DNA from: Paenibacillus rhizophilus
GTDB taxonomy: Bacteria > Bacillota > Bacilli > Paenibacillales > Paenibacillaceae
NCBI RefSeq assembly: GCF_003854965.1
Contig: NZ_RQPI01000024.1
Coordinates: forward strand, 1-42,974
Direction of reading: 5' to 3'
Length of the DNA stretch: 42,974 nucleotides
Of this stretch, positions 22,663 through 30,462 are shown piece by piece. The first letter of the stretch is position 1. Each line of letters opens with the position of its first letter. The notes below the pieces were generated by a model. The model ran no database searches. It had not been told where the DNA came from and saw only the letters and a list, made by a program, of their open reading frames with translations. A program made the position numbers and the translations under genes.

Positions 22663-23562
22663 CTATTGTACGTCAACCTGTCTAACGGGGAGGACCGCCA
22701 CTTTTGATTTCCTGAACGTAACGAAGGAATAGATAATCAAAGCAATCCAGATAAAGGAAAAGCTGATCAATTCTTTTTGCGAGAACGGTTCGTTAAACAA
22801 GAAAATGGCAAGCAGCAAGCTTGTAGTCGGCGCGATATACTGGATAAACCCGACGAGTGAAAGCGGAAGCAGCTGCATGGATTTGGCGAACCAGAATAAA
22901 GGCATCGCTGTCGCCGCTCCTGAAAGCAGGAGAAGCACAATCGAGAAAGGCGGCAACGAAGTGAAGATTCCCGTTCCGTGCGACTGTATGTAGATCATAT
23001 AGGCAAGAGCTGCGGGAAGCGCGGCAATCGTTTCTCCGGTAAGACCGAGGAGGACATCGAGCTTCGCTATTTTTTTGGCAAGTCCGTATAAAGCAAAAGA
23101 AATCGCCAAAGAAATAGCCACCCACGGAATTTGTCCATATTGAACGGCCATAATCAGAACGCCGATGCCTGCCAGAACGATAGACAGCCACTGCCCCGGC
23201 GAAAGCCTTTCTTTCAGGAAAACCACCGCGAACAAAACGCTGATCAGGGGATTCATATAATAGCCCAGGCTCGTTTCAATCACATGATTATTGTTGACCG
23301 CCCAAATGAAAAGGAACCAATTCGAGCTGATCAGAATGGAACAGAGAACTACGGCGGTGAGACCTCTTCGGCTTGCAACCACGCTCTTTAGCTGCTGCCA
23401 CTGCTTGGACACGGTAATGAGAACGGCTACAAACACAAAGGACCAGACAATGCGATGTGCTAAAATTTCCCATGCGGGCATCGCTGTGAACAGGCGCCAA
23501 TATAACGGCAGAAACCCCCATGTCAAATAGGACAGGACAGCATAAATGATCCCCTTTTTCAT
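22663..23562 (-). CDS. rarD: EamA-family permease RarD
   Basis: A 299-aa integral membrane protein with ten predicted helices in two EamA repeats, of the RarD type (MKKGIIYAVLSYLTWGFLPLYWRL, HRIVWSFVFV, SLGYYMNPLISVLFAVVFLKERLS, FIQYIAPTTSLLLAIFLFNEPF). RarD proteins are drug/metabolite-superfamily carriers originally linked to chloramphenicol sensitivity; the real substrate is unclear. The start was placed at ATG 23562 because the family N-terminus MKKG begins here; upstream in-frame sequence to 23817 has no family match. The ribosome binding site (GGGGGT) is modest. Confidence 0.92.
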   Translation of the reverse strand: MKKGIIYAVLSYLTWGFLPLYWRLFTAMPAWEILAHRIVWSFVFVAVLITVSKQWQQLKSVVASRRGLTAVVLCSILISSNWFLFIWAVNNNHVIETSLGYYMNPLISVLFAVVFLKERLSPGQWLSIVLAGIGVLIMAVQYGQIPWVAISLAISFALYGLAKKIAKLDVLLGLTGETIAALPAALAYMIYIQSHGTGIFTSLPPFSIVLLLLSGAATAMPLFWFAKSMQLLPLSLVGFIQYIAPTTSLLLAIFLFNEPFSQKELISFSFIWIALIIYSFVTFRKSKVAVLPVRQVDVQ

Positions 23563-23784
23563 CAATTGTACCCCCAGTACAAATAAATCAATAATGTTAT
23601 TCTTAAGTTTGATTACTAACGAACTATCGAATAATTGGAATATAACATAATGCCGAACGCTATGCAATGATCTGAAATAAAAGGCAACCGTATCGTTCAG
23701 CTTGACGTTGAAATAAAACCGTCCACTCCTGCGGGACAGGTGTTTTAACGGAACTTGCGGCGCGGGGGCTTGAACTGTAACAAT

Positions 23785-23832
23785 AAAGCCTCCAGCTGCA
23801 CGGCGATTCACGCCCATGCAGCTGGAGGCTTT
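23785..23832 (-). terminator. Terminator of the alpha/beta hydrolase gene
   Basis: A perfect 16-bp stem AAAGCCTCCAGCTGCA/TGCAGCTGGAGGCTTT with a 16-base loop, starting 9 bases after the hydrolase stop codon (minus-strand direction). Confidence 0.9.
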
Positions 23833-23841
23833 GTCTTATTC

Positions 23842-25056
23842 TTAATGCAGCGCGCCGGCAGGTTCGGCGCTGATCTTCAGCGCATCATCCAGCCAGGAGA
23901 AGACGCGGTGGTTGAACAGCAGCAGGGCGCCGAAATGGCAGTGTTCTTCCGCTCCGTCCTCCTTGGTGAGCTTCAGATAGGTCTTCGGGCAGGCCAGCGA
24001 ATCGTACAGTCTCCCGGGCTGTCCGGCGAAGAAGTGATCCTCCTCCGCCTCGCAGACCAGCGTCGGGCAGACAACTTGGTCTGCGATTCCCTCCATGGTG
24101 CAGGGTTCCGTCTTCTCGACCAGCTCGCTGAGGGAGTTCGCCTGAAACGTGAACATGCCGTTGTCTACCGCCCACCGGACGCCGCTATGATGCTGCATGA
24201 CCTTGGCTACGGTCGCTTCATACTCCTCGAAGGTATAGTCCGTTCGGCCTGCCATGAATTTCTGGCCCATTTCCCGGAAGCGGAACGTGTGCACGCCGTC
24301 GTTGGCAATACAAGCGGCAAGGCGATGCTCGAAGGCCGCCGCCCGGGGCGCGAGATAGCCGCCGAAGCTGATGCCCATCAGCGCGATCCGGTTCGGGTCA
24401 ACTTCGGGACGGCTGATTACATAATCGACGACCGGCGTAATGACCTTCTCCCAATCGTGGCGGAAAGGAATCCGCTGCTCGCGGATGACGGAGCCTTGAC
24501 CGGGACCCTCGAAGGTTAGGCAGTGATAACCCCGCTGGAGAGCGGCGGCGGCTCCGCCGAAATACAGCTCTTCGCCCGTGGAGTCATAGCCGCCGTGAAT
24601 AATCAGGATCGGACGAGGCTCCGTGGTGTCCGGTGCAGTATAGAAGTAACCGGAAAGCGTCGTTCCTTCGTACGGAATGCTGACCTGCTCCACTTTGGTG
24701 TCCATCAGCTTCGCCGCTTCTCTGAAGGCGTCGCGGCTCAGCTTCCAGGTGGAGAGCATGCGCGGATCTTCGGGGCTCCCGTGCAGGAAGAACTCCGAGG
24801 TGCGGTAATAGTTGGAGGCGCGGAGATACGCCTCGCGGGCGCCGATCCGCTGGCCGGCCGCCAGTGCTTCATCCCCCAGCGCATGCACGCGCTCGGCGAC
24901 CCGGAACCATTCCTTGTGCCAACTCTCGAAATCGCCTTCGGCAATCCGGGAGGCGGTCACCAGGCATTCGCCGATATCCGCTCCTCCGTATGGCGCATAG
25001 CTTAACGTCCGCAGCAGTTCAAAAGAAAAAGCCTCATCATTAAATATAAGTTTCAT
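23842..25056 (-). CDS. Alpha/beta hydrolase (FrsA / S9-like family)
   Basis: A 404-aa protein. Residues ~1-125 are an all-helical cap/N-terminal region; ~126-400 are an alpha/beta-hydrolase fold. The catalytic triad is visible: nucleophile Ser230 in LMGISFGGYL, Asp340 in CEAEEDHFF, His372 in AEEHCHFG; the oxyanion region is IIHGGYDST. The architecture matches the 2,6-dihydropseudooxynicotine-hydrolase/FrsA-like group that cleaves C-C or ester bonds; the substrate is not determinable. It is divergent from a padR gene across three nested palindromes; TTGACA (25145-25140) 17 bp from TAGGTT (25122-25117) is a good promoter whose -10 lies inside the perfect palindrome, so PadR repression is expected. 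Confidence 0.9.
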   Translation of the reverse strand: MKLIFNDEAFSFELLRTLSYAPYGGADIGECLVTASRIAEGDFESWHKEWFRVAERVHALGDEALAAGQRIGAREAYLRASNYYRTSEFFLHGSPEDPRMLSTWKLSRDAFREAAKLMDTKVEQVSIPYEGTTLSGYFYTAPDTTEPRPILIIHGGYDSTGEELYFGGAAAALQRGYHCLTFEGPGQGSVIREQRIPFRHDWEKVITPVVDYVISRPEVDPNRIALMGISFGGYLAPRAAAFEHRLAACIANDGVHTFRFREMGQKFMAGRTDYTFEEYEATVAKVMQHHSGVRWAVDNGMFTFQANSLSELVEKTEPCTMEGIADQVVCPTLVCEAEEDHFFAGQPGRLYDSLACPKTYLKLTKEDGAEEHCHFGALLLFNHRVFSWLDDALKISAEPAGALH

Positions 25057-25103
25057 AACCGTATCGCTCCTTCATGAATATTGGATTTGTGCGTGCCTGA
25101 ATA

Positions 25104-25172
25104 ATAGGTTAATATTAACCTATGACATAATTGATTATATGTCAATAATAACTTATGTTAAAATTAACCTAA
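25104..25172. promoter_or_regulatory. Divergent promoter region with nested palindromes (PadR operators)
   Basis: ATAGGTTAATATTAACCTAT (25104-25123) is a perfect 20-bp palindrome. TTATGTTAA-AA-TTAACCTAA (25153-25172) is a second, one-mismatch copy. Between them TGACATA (25123-25129) and TATGTCA (25138-25144) form a third dyad. The first operator covers the hydrolase -10; the second lies just before the padR ribosome binding site and over its possible -10 (TATGTT at 25154). Confidence 0.8.
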
Positions 25173-25188
25173 ATTTGGAGTGACAACA

Positions 25189-25740
25189 ATGAGTTCGATT
25201 AAATACGCCTTGCTGAGTCTGCTGGCAAGAGAACCGCTGAGCGGATATGATATGAAGCAGTATATGAACGGGCGGGTCAGCTTTTTTTACAAAATCAATA
25301 ACAACCAGCTGTATCCGACCCTGGCGAAACTTGAAGCGGAAGGCTTGGTCCAACTGGAATCGCATGAGCGTGAGTCGTACCGTCCGGCGCGTAAGGTGTA
25401 CAGCATAACGGACAAAGGAATTGATTTCCTCAAGGCTTGGGTGATGGAGGCGGAGGAGCCTCGGTCGTTGGACGATTTTATGCTGAAGCAGTACAATTCC
25501 TGGCTGGTGGAGCCGGAGGCGATGATCGGTATTTTGCGGGAGAAGCGAAAAGAGCATGAAGAACGTCTGAAGATTTACCGCGGCAAAATCGCGGGCTTCC
25601 GCGAGCAGCAGGCCGTCTATCCCAGCAGGGACCCGCTGTTCTCCTCAATTGCGGTAATTGAGATGGGGATCAGAAACGAAGAGAGCTATATGGAATGGTG
25701 CGACAGGGTGATCGAGGCGCTGAGCAGGGATGAGATTTAG
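25189..25740 (+). CDS. PadR-family transcriptional regulator
   Basis: A 183-aa PadR subfamily-2 regulator. Residues 1-85 are the winged HTH (IKYALLSLLAREPLSGYDMKQ, NNQLYPTLAKLEAEGLVQLE, KVYSITDKGIDFLKAW), and ~90-180 the Vir-type C-terminal helical dimerisation domain (EKRKEHEERLKIYRGKIAG). The start is ATG 25189 with GGAG 8 bases upstream; a GTG 9 bases earlier has no site. Divergent from the alpha/beta hydrolase; the shared operators suggest it represses both. Confidence 0.94.
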   Translation: MSSIKYALLSLLAREPLSGYDMKQYMNGRVSFFYKINNNQLYPTLAKLEAEGLVQLESHERESYRPARKVYSITDKGIDFLKAWVMEAEEPRSLDDFMLKQYNSWLVEPEAMIGILREKRKEHEERLKIYRGKIAGFREQQAVYPSRDPLFSSIAVIEMGIRNEESYMEWCDRVIEALSRDEI

Positions 25741-25864
25741 CCTTAGCTCGGCGAAAAATAATGGAACAGAGCCTCAGTTATGTGTCTATTTTGTGACATT
25801 GTCTATATAATTAGAGTGAGCTTGGCATGTGGACATTCAAATTCCGTAAAAGGAGACGATGAAC

Positions 25865-25891
25865 ATGTCGAAGGCAAGACCTCCCTGTTAA
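25865..25891 (+). CDS. Putative regulatory leader peptide MSKARPPC
   Basis: An eight-codon open frame (MSKARPPC) with a strong AAAAGGAG 9 bases upstream; an in-frame ATG two codons earlier gives MNMSKARPPC but is too close to the site. It lies 80 bases upstream of the MFS exporter. Its two consecutive proline codons read CCTCCC (25880-25885), which is the exact complement of GGGAGG (25956-25961), the exporter's ribosome binding site. This is the arrangement of a translational attenuator. Too short for homology; function is inferred. Confidence 0.5.
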   Translation: MSKARPPC

Positions 25892-25925
25892 TCTTCAAAA
25901 TCGGGGCCTGAGCGCGCTCCGCCTT

Positions 25926-25971
25926 GATTCCGGTTGGAACAATCCAATCCGAATCGGGAGGAGATCGGCGC
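25926..25971 (+). promoter_or_regulatory. Leader hairpin and ribosome binding site of the MFS gene
   Basis: GATTCCGGTTGGA (25926-25938) pairs with TCCAATCCGAATC (25943-25955) over 12 of 13 positions (one C-C mismatch, one G-T) with a 4-base loop. The GGGAGGAG ribosome binding site begins at the next base. Alternatively GGGAGG can pair with CCTCCC in the upstream leader ORF. Confidence 0.6.
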
Positions 25972-27144
25972 ATGATGGGTTTACGTAATTTACGGGTGCT
26001 GTATGCGGTCCGTTTTTTTGGCAGTCTGATTCCGGCTTATGTGATCGAGAGACTGTTTTGGGAAGAACGGGGCATGACCATTCAAATGGTCGTTTACACC
26101 GAGATTATTTTTGCGGTAACGGTTGTGCTGCTCGAGCTTCCTGCCGGCATCATTGCCGACAGGCGAAGCCGAAAGCGGATGCTGGTTCTTGCCTCGCTGC
26201 TAGGCTGCTTCGAGTTTCTCATTCTGGTGTACGCGACATCGTTCTGGCACTTTGCGCTGGCCGTATTTCTCGCGGCTGTCGGCAGATCGGCGGGAAGCGG
26301 GGCGGAGAATGCGCTGCTCTACGATTCGCTGCAGGAGGCCGGGCGTGAGAAATCCTTTGAGCAAGTGCTGGGCCGCCTGAATGCCGTCGACATTACCTCC
26401 ACGATGCTCGCTGCGATGTGCGGAAGCTTTCTGGCCGGTCTCTGCGGCTATGAACTGAACTACTGGATTTCGCTGGCAAGTTCGCTTGCCGCTTTGTGCT
26501 TTACGTTTATGCTGGTAGGGCCCGCTGCAAGCGGCGGAGCGGAGGGGGAGAAGAGCATCCCTATTGGGGCTTCTATTGCGGGTGCCGTGCGCTTTTTCAA
26601 AAGAAACCGTAGAGTCATGCCGGTGATGCTGTCCGGAATGGTGACAGGCGCATCGCTGAACTTCATCGATGAATTCTGGCAGCTGTATCTGGACAGAATC
26701 GGGATTCCGGCTGCGGCCTTCGGGTTGTTCTCGGCATCGATCTTCCTGCTCAGGCTTCCGGGCAATCTCCTTGCCTATAAGCTGAAGACCCGCATGGGCA
26801 GCGGGCCATTGCTGACGGCCGTTACCGCGGTTTTGGCCGCGGGCTTCCTGTATCTCTCCATGGCGCGGAACGTTAGCGGGCTGGCGGCAATCTTCCTGAT
26901 CTGTCTGGCCGGCGGGGTGATTGAACCGCTCGCGGCCGGATATTTGCATCACCGGATCGACTCTTCCATGAGAGCGACCATGGATTCGTTTCAGTCGCTG
27001 GGCCTGAATGCGGCGCTTATCGCCATAGGCCTGGGGTTCGGCTACTTTTCATCCCGCTGGGATGTGTTCGGCGGCTACGGTTTTGTCGGATTGCTGTGCC
27101 TGGCATTCTGCGTTTATTTTGCATTCGCTTCTTCGAAACTATGA
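25972..27144 (+). CDS. MFS transporter (probable drug exporter)
   Basis: A 390-aa membrane protein with 12 predicted helices in two halves. The MFS signature between helices 2 and 3 is seen as LPAGIIADRRSRKRMLVLASLL; the central loop after ~helix 6 (ASGGAEGEKSIP) is hydrophilic. It resembles the small Gram-positive multidrug or macrolide MFS exporters, but no substrate-specific motif is recognised. The start was placed at ATG 25972 because GAGGAG is 8 bases upstream; the second ATG directly after is also possible. It is preceded by a putative leader ORF and hairpin; a TATAAT at 25806-25811 may be the -10. Confidence 0.9.
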   Translation: MMGLRNLRVLYAVRFFGSLIPAYVIERLFWEERGMTIQMVVYTEIIFAVTVVLLELPAGIIADRRSRKRMLVLASLLGCFEFLILVYATSFWHFALAVFLAAVGRSAGSGAENALLYDSLQEAGREKSFEQVLGRLNAVDITSTMLAAMCGSFLAGLCGYELNYWISLASSLAALCFTFMLVGPAASGGAEGEKSIPIGASIAGAVRFFKRNRRVMPVMLSGMVTGASLNFIDEFWQLYLDRIGIPAAAFGLFSASIFLLRLPGNLLAYKLKTRMGSGPLLTAVTAVLAAGFLYLSMARNVSGLAAIFLICLAGGVIEPLAAGYLHHRIDSSMRATMDSFQSLGLNAALIAIGLGFGYFSSRWDVFGGYGFVGLLCLAFCVYFAFASSKL

Positions 27145-27148
27145 TAAG

Positions 27149-27214
27149 CAGCCCCTCCTGATGATCCGCGTGCGGCCGAGGCCGTCCTGACATTGGGAGG
27201 CGGCTGTTTTTTTT
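27149..27214 (+). terminator. Terminator of the MFS gene
   Basis: A branched stem: CAGCCCCTCC with GGAGGCGGCTG outside and an inner CGGCC/GGCCG hairpin, followed by eight T residues, 4 bp past the stop codon. Confidence 0.78.
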
Positions 27215-27289
27215 CGCTGAGGTTCAAGGCTTCTCTACTCAACTAAATGGCTGCGGATGGGCCGAAATTACCTGAAGTGTCATGCGCTA

Positions 27290-28123
27290 CTAATGCAGCT
27301 TCCTGAATTGTTCCGGAGTCGTTCCGGACTGCTTGTGGAATGTCGCGACAAAATGGCTGGCATCCCGGAATCCGACCCGCTGCGCGATGGATTTGACGGT
27401 GGCTTCCGGGCGGCCGATCAGCAGCTCCTTGCTCTTGCGGATGCGCAGGCGGACGAAATAGGCATAGGGAGATAAGCCGAACGTATGCAGGAACAGGCTG
27501 TTGAGGTAGCGTCCGGACACCCCGATATGCCCGGAGAGGTCCTCCAAACCGATATCGGGATTGCCGTAGCTTTCTTCCATCCATGCGAGCAGCGGCTGAA
27601 GCATGCCGAGATTGCCGGAAATGGACTTCTGGTTATGCGTGCTCCCGCAGGAGCTTAATGCGAGCAGAAATCGATAGGCGCCCGCCGAAGCACTCAGCCC
27701 GAAGGGATCTGCTTCCTTCTCCTGAAGGTTCAGCAGAGACTCCACCATACCGCCCACAGGCGCATCGTCTTCCCATTGATGGAAGGAAGGCCCGGTTATG
27801 CCCAGGGACTGCAAAATGCTGTCCGCGGAGCCCCCGGCAAAGGTCAGATAATAGGTGCGCCAACCGTCCTGGACCGCTTCATAGCGGTGGGAGAAACGGG
27901 GAGGAAGCAGCACGCCACTGCTCCGGGGCAGGAACATTCGCTGTTCCCCGAAATGAATCAGCCCTTGCCCATGTGCGGTCTGAAGCCAGTGATAGGCCGG
28001 ATAACCGTCCGGGCGGTTGACCTGCTCTTGCTCGGGATTATATCCGATGCTGTCAAGGGAAATCGGCAGATGACTTCCGGCTTCAGGAGCGAAAATGATT
28101 CTGCGGTGTCCGAGGGTTGCCAT
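27290..28123 (-). CDS. AraC-family transcriptional regulator
   Basis: A 277-aa protein. Residues ~1-150 are an AraC cupin-type sugar-binding domain (IIFAPEAGSHLPISLDSIGYNPEQ, RSSGVLLPPRFSHRYEAV). Residues ~175-277 are the double HTH (IGLEDLSGHIGVSGRYLNSLFLHTFGLSPYAYFVRLRI, then VKSIAQRVGFRDASHFVATFHKQSGTTPEQFRK). The start was set at ATG 28123 because AGGAGG is 8 bases upstream; an in-frame start at 28228 has none. It is divergent from the GH42 beta-galactosidase 151 bp away and is probably its activator, responding to a galactoside. Confidence 0.93.
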   Translation of the reverse strand: MATLGHRRIIFAPEAGSHLPISLDSIGYNPEQEQVNRPDGYPAYHWLQTAHGQGLIHFGEQRMFLPRSSGVLLPPRFSHRYEAVQDGWRTYYLTFAGGSADSILQSLGITGPSFHQWEDDAPVGGMVESLLNLQEKEADPFGLSASAGAYRFLLALSSCGSTHNQKSISGNLGMLQPLLAWMEESYGNPDIGLEDLSGHIGVSGRYLNSLFLHTFGLSPYAYFVRLRIRKSKELLIGRPEATVKSIAQRVGFRDASHFVATFHKQSGTTPEQFRKLH

Positions 28124-28274
28124 ACGGTTAACCTCCTGCGGCTTGAATATAGAGATCGGTACTAATCTATGAAAGTTCCATATTCTTATATATGATGCCG
28201 AAATATTATATTTAAACGCTAATTTCAAGTGATTACAATGGGAATATACTTATACTGTAAAGGATGTGCCGCGT

Positions 28275-30299
28275 GTGATCAACGATAAATTGCCGAAGAT
28301 TTGGTACGGAGGAGATTACAATCCCGAGCAGTGGGACGCCGAAGTATGGGCCGAGGATGACCGCTTGTTCAAGCTGGCCGGCATCGATGTCGCTACCATT
28401 AATGTGTTCTCCTGGGCGATGATTCAGCCGGATGAAGAAACCTATGATTTCTCGTCGCTCGATGAAACGATGGACCGGCTGTACAGAAACGGGACCTATA
28501 TTTGCCTGGCTACGGCCACCGGGGCGCATCCGGCCTGGATGGCGCGCCAATATCCCGAGGTGACCCGTGTCGATGTCAAGGGCAGGAAGCGCAAGTTCGG
28601 GGGACGGCATAACTCCAACCCGAACAGCGCGGTCTACCGTAAATTTTCAGCCCGGCTGGCCGGCAAGCTGGCGGAGCGGTACAAAGATCATCCCGCGCTC
28701 GTTGCCTGGCATGTCTCGAATGAGTACGGCGGATACGACTACTCCGAGCAATCCGAGACGGCCTTCCGCGAATGGCTGAAAGTGCGCTACGGCACGCTGG
28801 ACGCCCTGAACAGAGCGTGGAATACGAGATTTTGGGGACATACCTTCTATGATTGGGAGGAGATTGTCGTCCCCAGCGAGCTGAGCGAGGAGTGGAACGG
28901 CAGCCGGACCAGCTTTCAGGGCATCTCGCTGGATTACCGCCGGTTCATGTCGCACAGCCTGCTGGAATGCTATCGGCTGGAATACGATGCAATCCGGGAG
29001 CACAGCAAGGACGTACCGATTACGACGAATCTGATGGGCTTTTATCCGGAGCTGGATTATTTCGAGTGGGCCAAGTATATGGATGTCGTGTCCTGGGACA
29101 ATTATCCTTCGCTGGACACGCCGGTCAGCTTTACGGCGATGACCCACGACTTGATGCGCGGCCTGAAGAGCGGCCAGCCGTTCATGCTGATGGAGCAGAC
29201 GCCGAGCCAGCAGAACTGGCAGGCGTACAACTCGCTCAAGCGGCCCGGCGTAATGCGGCTGTGGAGCTACCAGGCGGTGGCGCGCGGAGCGGATACGGTG
29301 CTGTTCTTCCAGCTGCGCCGCTCGGTCGGCGCCTGTGAGAAGTATCACGGCGCCGTGATCGAGCACGCCGGGCATGAGTACACGCGGGTGTTCCGCGAAT
29401 GTGCGGAGCTGGGCCGGGAGCTGCAGCTGCTCGGCGGCGAGCTGCTCGACGCCCGGAGCGCGGCGAAGGTCGCCATCCTGTTCGACTGGGAGAACCGTTG
29501 GGCACTCAATCTGTCTAGCGGGCCGACGGTCGCGCTGAACTATGTGGACGAAGTGCATAAGTATTACGATGCGCTGTTTGCGCAGCATATCGAGGTTGAT
29601 ATGGTCGGCGCCCTGGAGGACTTGACCAAGTACGAAATCGTGATCGCCCCGGTGCTGTACATGGTGAAGCCGGGCTTTGCGGCGAGAGCGGAAGCTTTTG
29701 TCCAGGCGGGGGGCACGTTCGTGACGACCTTCTTCAGCGGAATCGTCGACGAGAATGATCTCGTAACGCTTGGCGGCTATCCCGGCCGGCTGCGGCGGCT
29801 GCTTGGCGTATGGGCGGAGGAGATCGACGCGCTGCTGCCGGGCATGAGCAATCAAATCGTCATGGAGCGGGATTGGAAAAAGCTGAGCGGAAGCTACGAA
29901 TGCGGCATTCTGTGCGATCTGATTCATACGGAGGGGGCGGAGACGCTGGCGCGTTACGGCTCCGATTTCTATCGGGGCATGCCGGCGCTTACCGTCAACC
30001 GGTTCGGCGGGGGCAAAGCCTATTATATCGCTTCCAGCCCGAACGCCGACTTTCTGCAAGGCTTCTTTGGCAATCTGTGCGCCGACAAGAATATCGCGCC
30101 TCTGGTCAAGGCCCCGCAGGGACTCGAAGCCGCGCGGCGGATAAAGAACGGAACGCCGTACCTGTTCCTTCTGAACCACACCGACGGGGAACTGGCGGCA
30201 GAGATCGGCTCCGCCGGGATGACCGATCTGCTGTCCGGCAGGGAGGTAAGTGGTACGGCTGCCATTCCGGCGAAGGGCGTTATGATATTGAAGGGATAG
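28275..30299 (+). CDS. Beta-galactosidase, glycoside hydrolase family 42
   Basis: A 674-aa GH42 enzyme that cleaves terminal beta-galactosides; no signal peptide, so cytosolic. Residues ~8-390 are the TIM barrel (LPKIWYGGDYNPEQWD), with acid/base Glu150 in AWHVSNEYGGY and nucleophile Glu307 in MLMEQTPSQQNW. Residues ~395-610 are the trimerisation (glutamine-amidotransferase-like) domain and the rest the C-terminal beta domain. The start was placed at GTG 28275: AAAGGA lies 10 bases upstream, against 1 base for the in-frame GTG at 28266. A -10-like TATACT at 28251 is nearby. GH42 often acts on plant galactan fragments rather than lactose. Confidence 0.95.
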   Translation: MINDKLPKIWYGGDYNPEQWDAEVWAEDDRLFKLAGIDVATINVFSWAMIQPDEETYDFSSLDETMDRLYRNGTYICLATATGAHPAWMARQYPEVTRVDVKGRKRKFGGRHNSNPNSAVYRKFSARLAGKLAERYKDHPALVAWHVSNEYGGYDYSEQSETAFREWLKVRYGTLDALNRAWNTRFWGHTFYDWEEIVVPSELSEEWNGSRTSFQGISLDYRRFMSHSLLECYRLEYDAIREHSKDVPITTNLMGFYPELDYFEWAKYMDVVSWDNYPSLDTPVSFTAMTHDLMRGLKSGQPFMLMEQTPSQQNWQAYNSLKRPGVMRLWSYQAVARGADTVLFFQLRRSVGACEKYHGAVIEHAGHEYTRVFRECAELGRELQLLGGELLDARSAAKVAILFDWENRWALNLSSGPTVALNYVDEVHKYYDALFAQHIEVDMVGALEDLTKYEIVIAPVLYMVKPGFAARAEAFVQAGGTFVTTFFSGIVDENDLVTLGGYPGRLRRLLGVWAEEIDALLPGMSNQIVMERDWKKLSGSYECGILCDLIHTEGAETLARYGSDFYRGMPALTVNRFGGGKAYYIASSPNADFLQGFFGNLCADKNIAPLVKAPQGLEAARRIKNGTPYLFLLNHTDGELAAEIGSAGMTDLLSGREVSGTAAIPAKGVMILKG

Positions 30300-30404
30300 C
30301 ACTGCAAGTCCGGTTGCTTGAATTGTGCCGTGCGGAAATGAACCGGACTTTCGCGGGGCACCCGACAGGAGATACGGCACTAACCCGAGGCAGGAAGAAA
30401 CAGC

Positions 30405-30446
30405 AAAGGACAGCTCTTCGCTTTACGAGAAGAAGCCGTCCTTTTT
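30405..30446. terminator. Terminator between the GH42 and lacI-family genes
   Basis: An AAAGGAC/GTCCTTT outer stem with a GC/GC and CTTC/GAAG continuation, followed by TTTTT. It lies between the converging genes and can serve either. Confidence 0.75.
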
Positions 30447-30462
30447 CTTTTGTAAAGATGGA

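Noticed and set aside
28647..30380. A 577-codon open frame antisense to the GH42 gene
   Set aside because: It mirrors the GC-rich codon pattern of a clear GH42 gene, has no ribosome binding site and gives an Arg/Gln/His-rich, low-plausibility protein.
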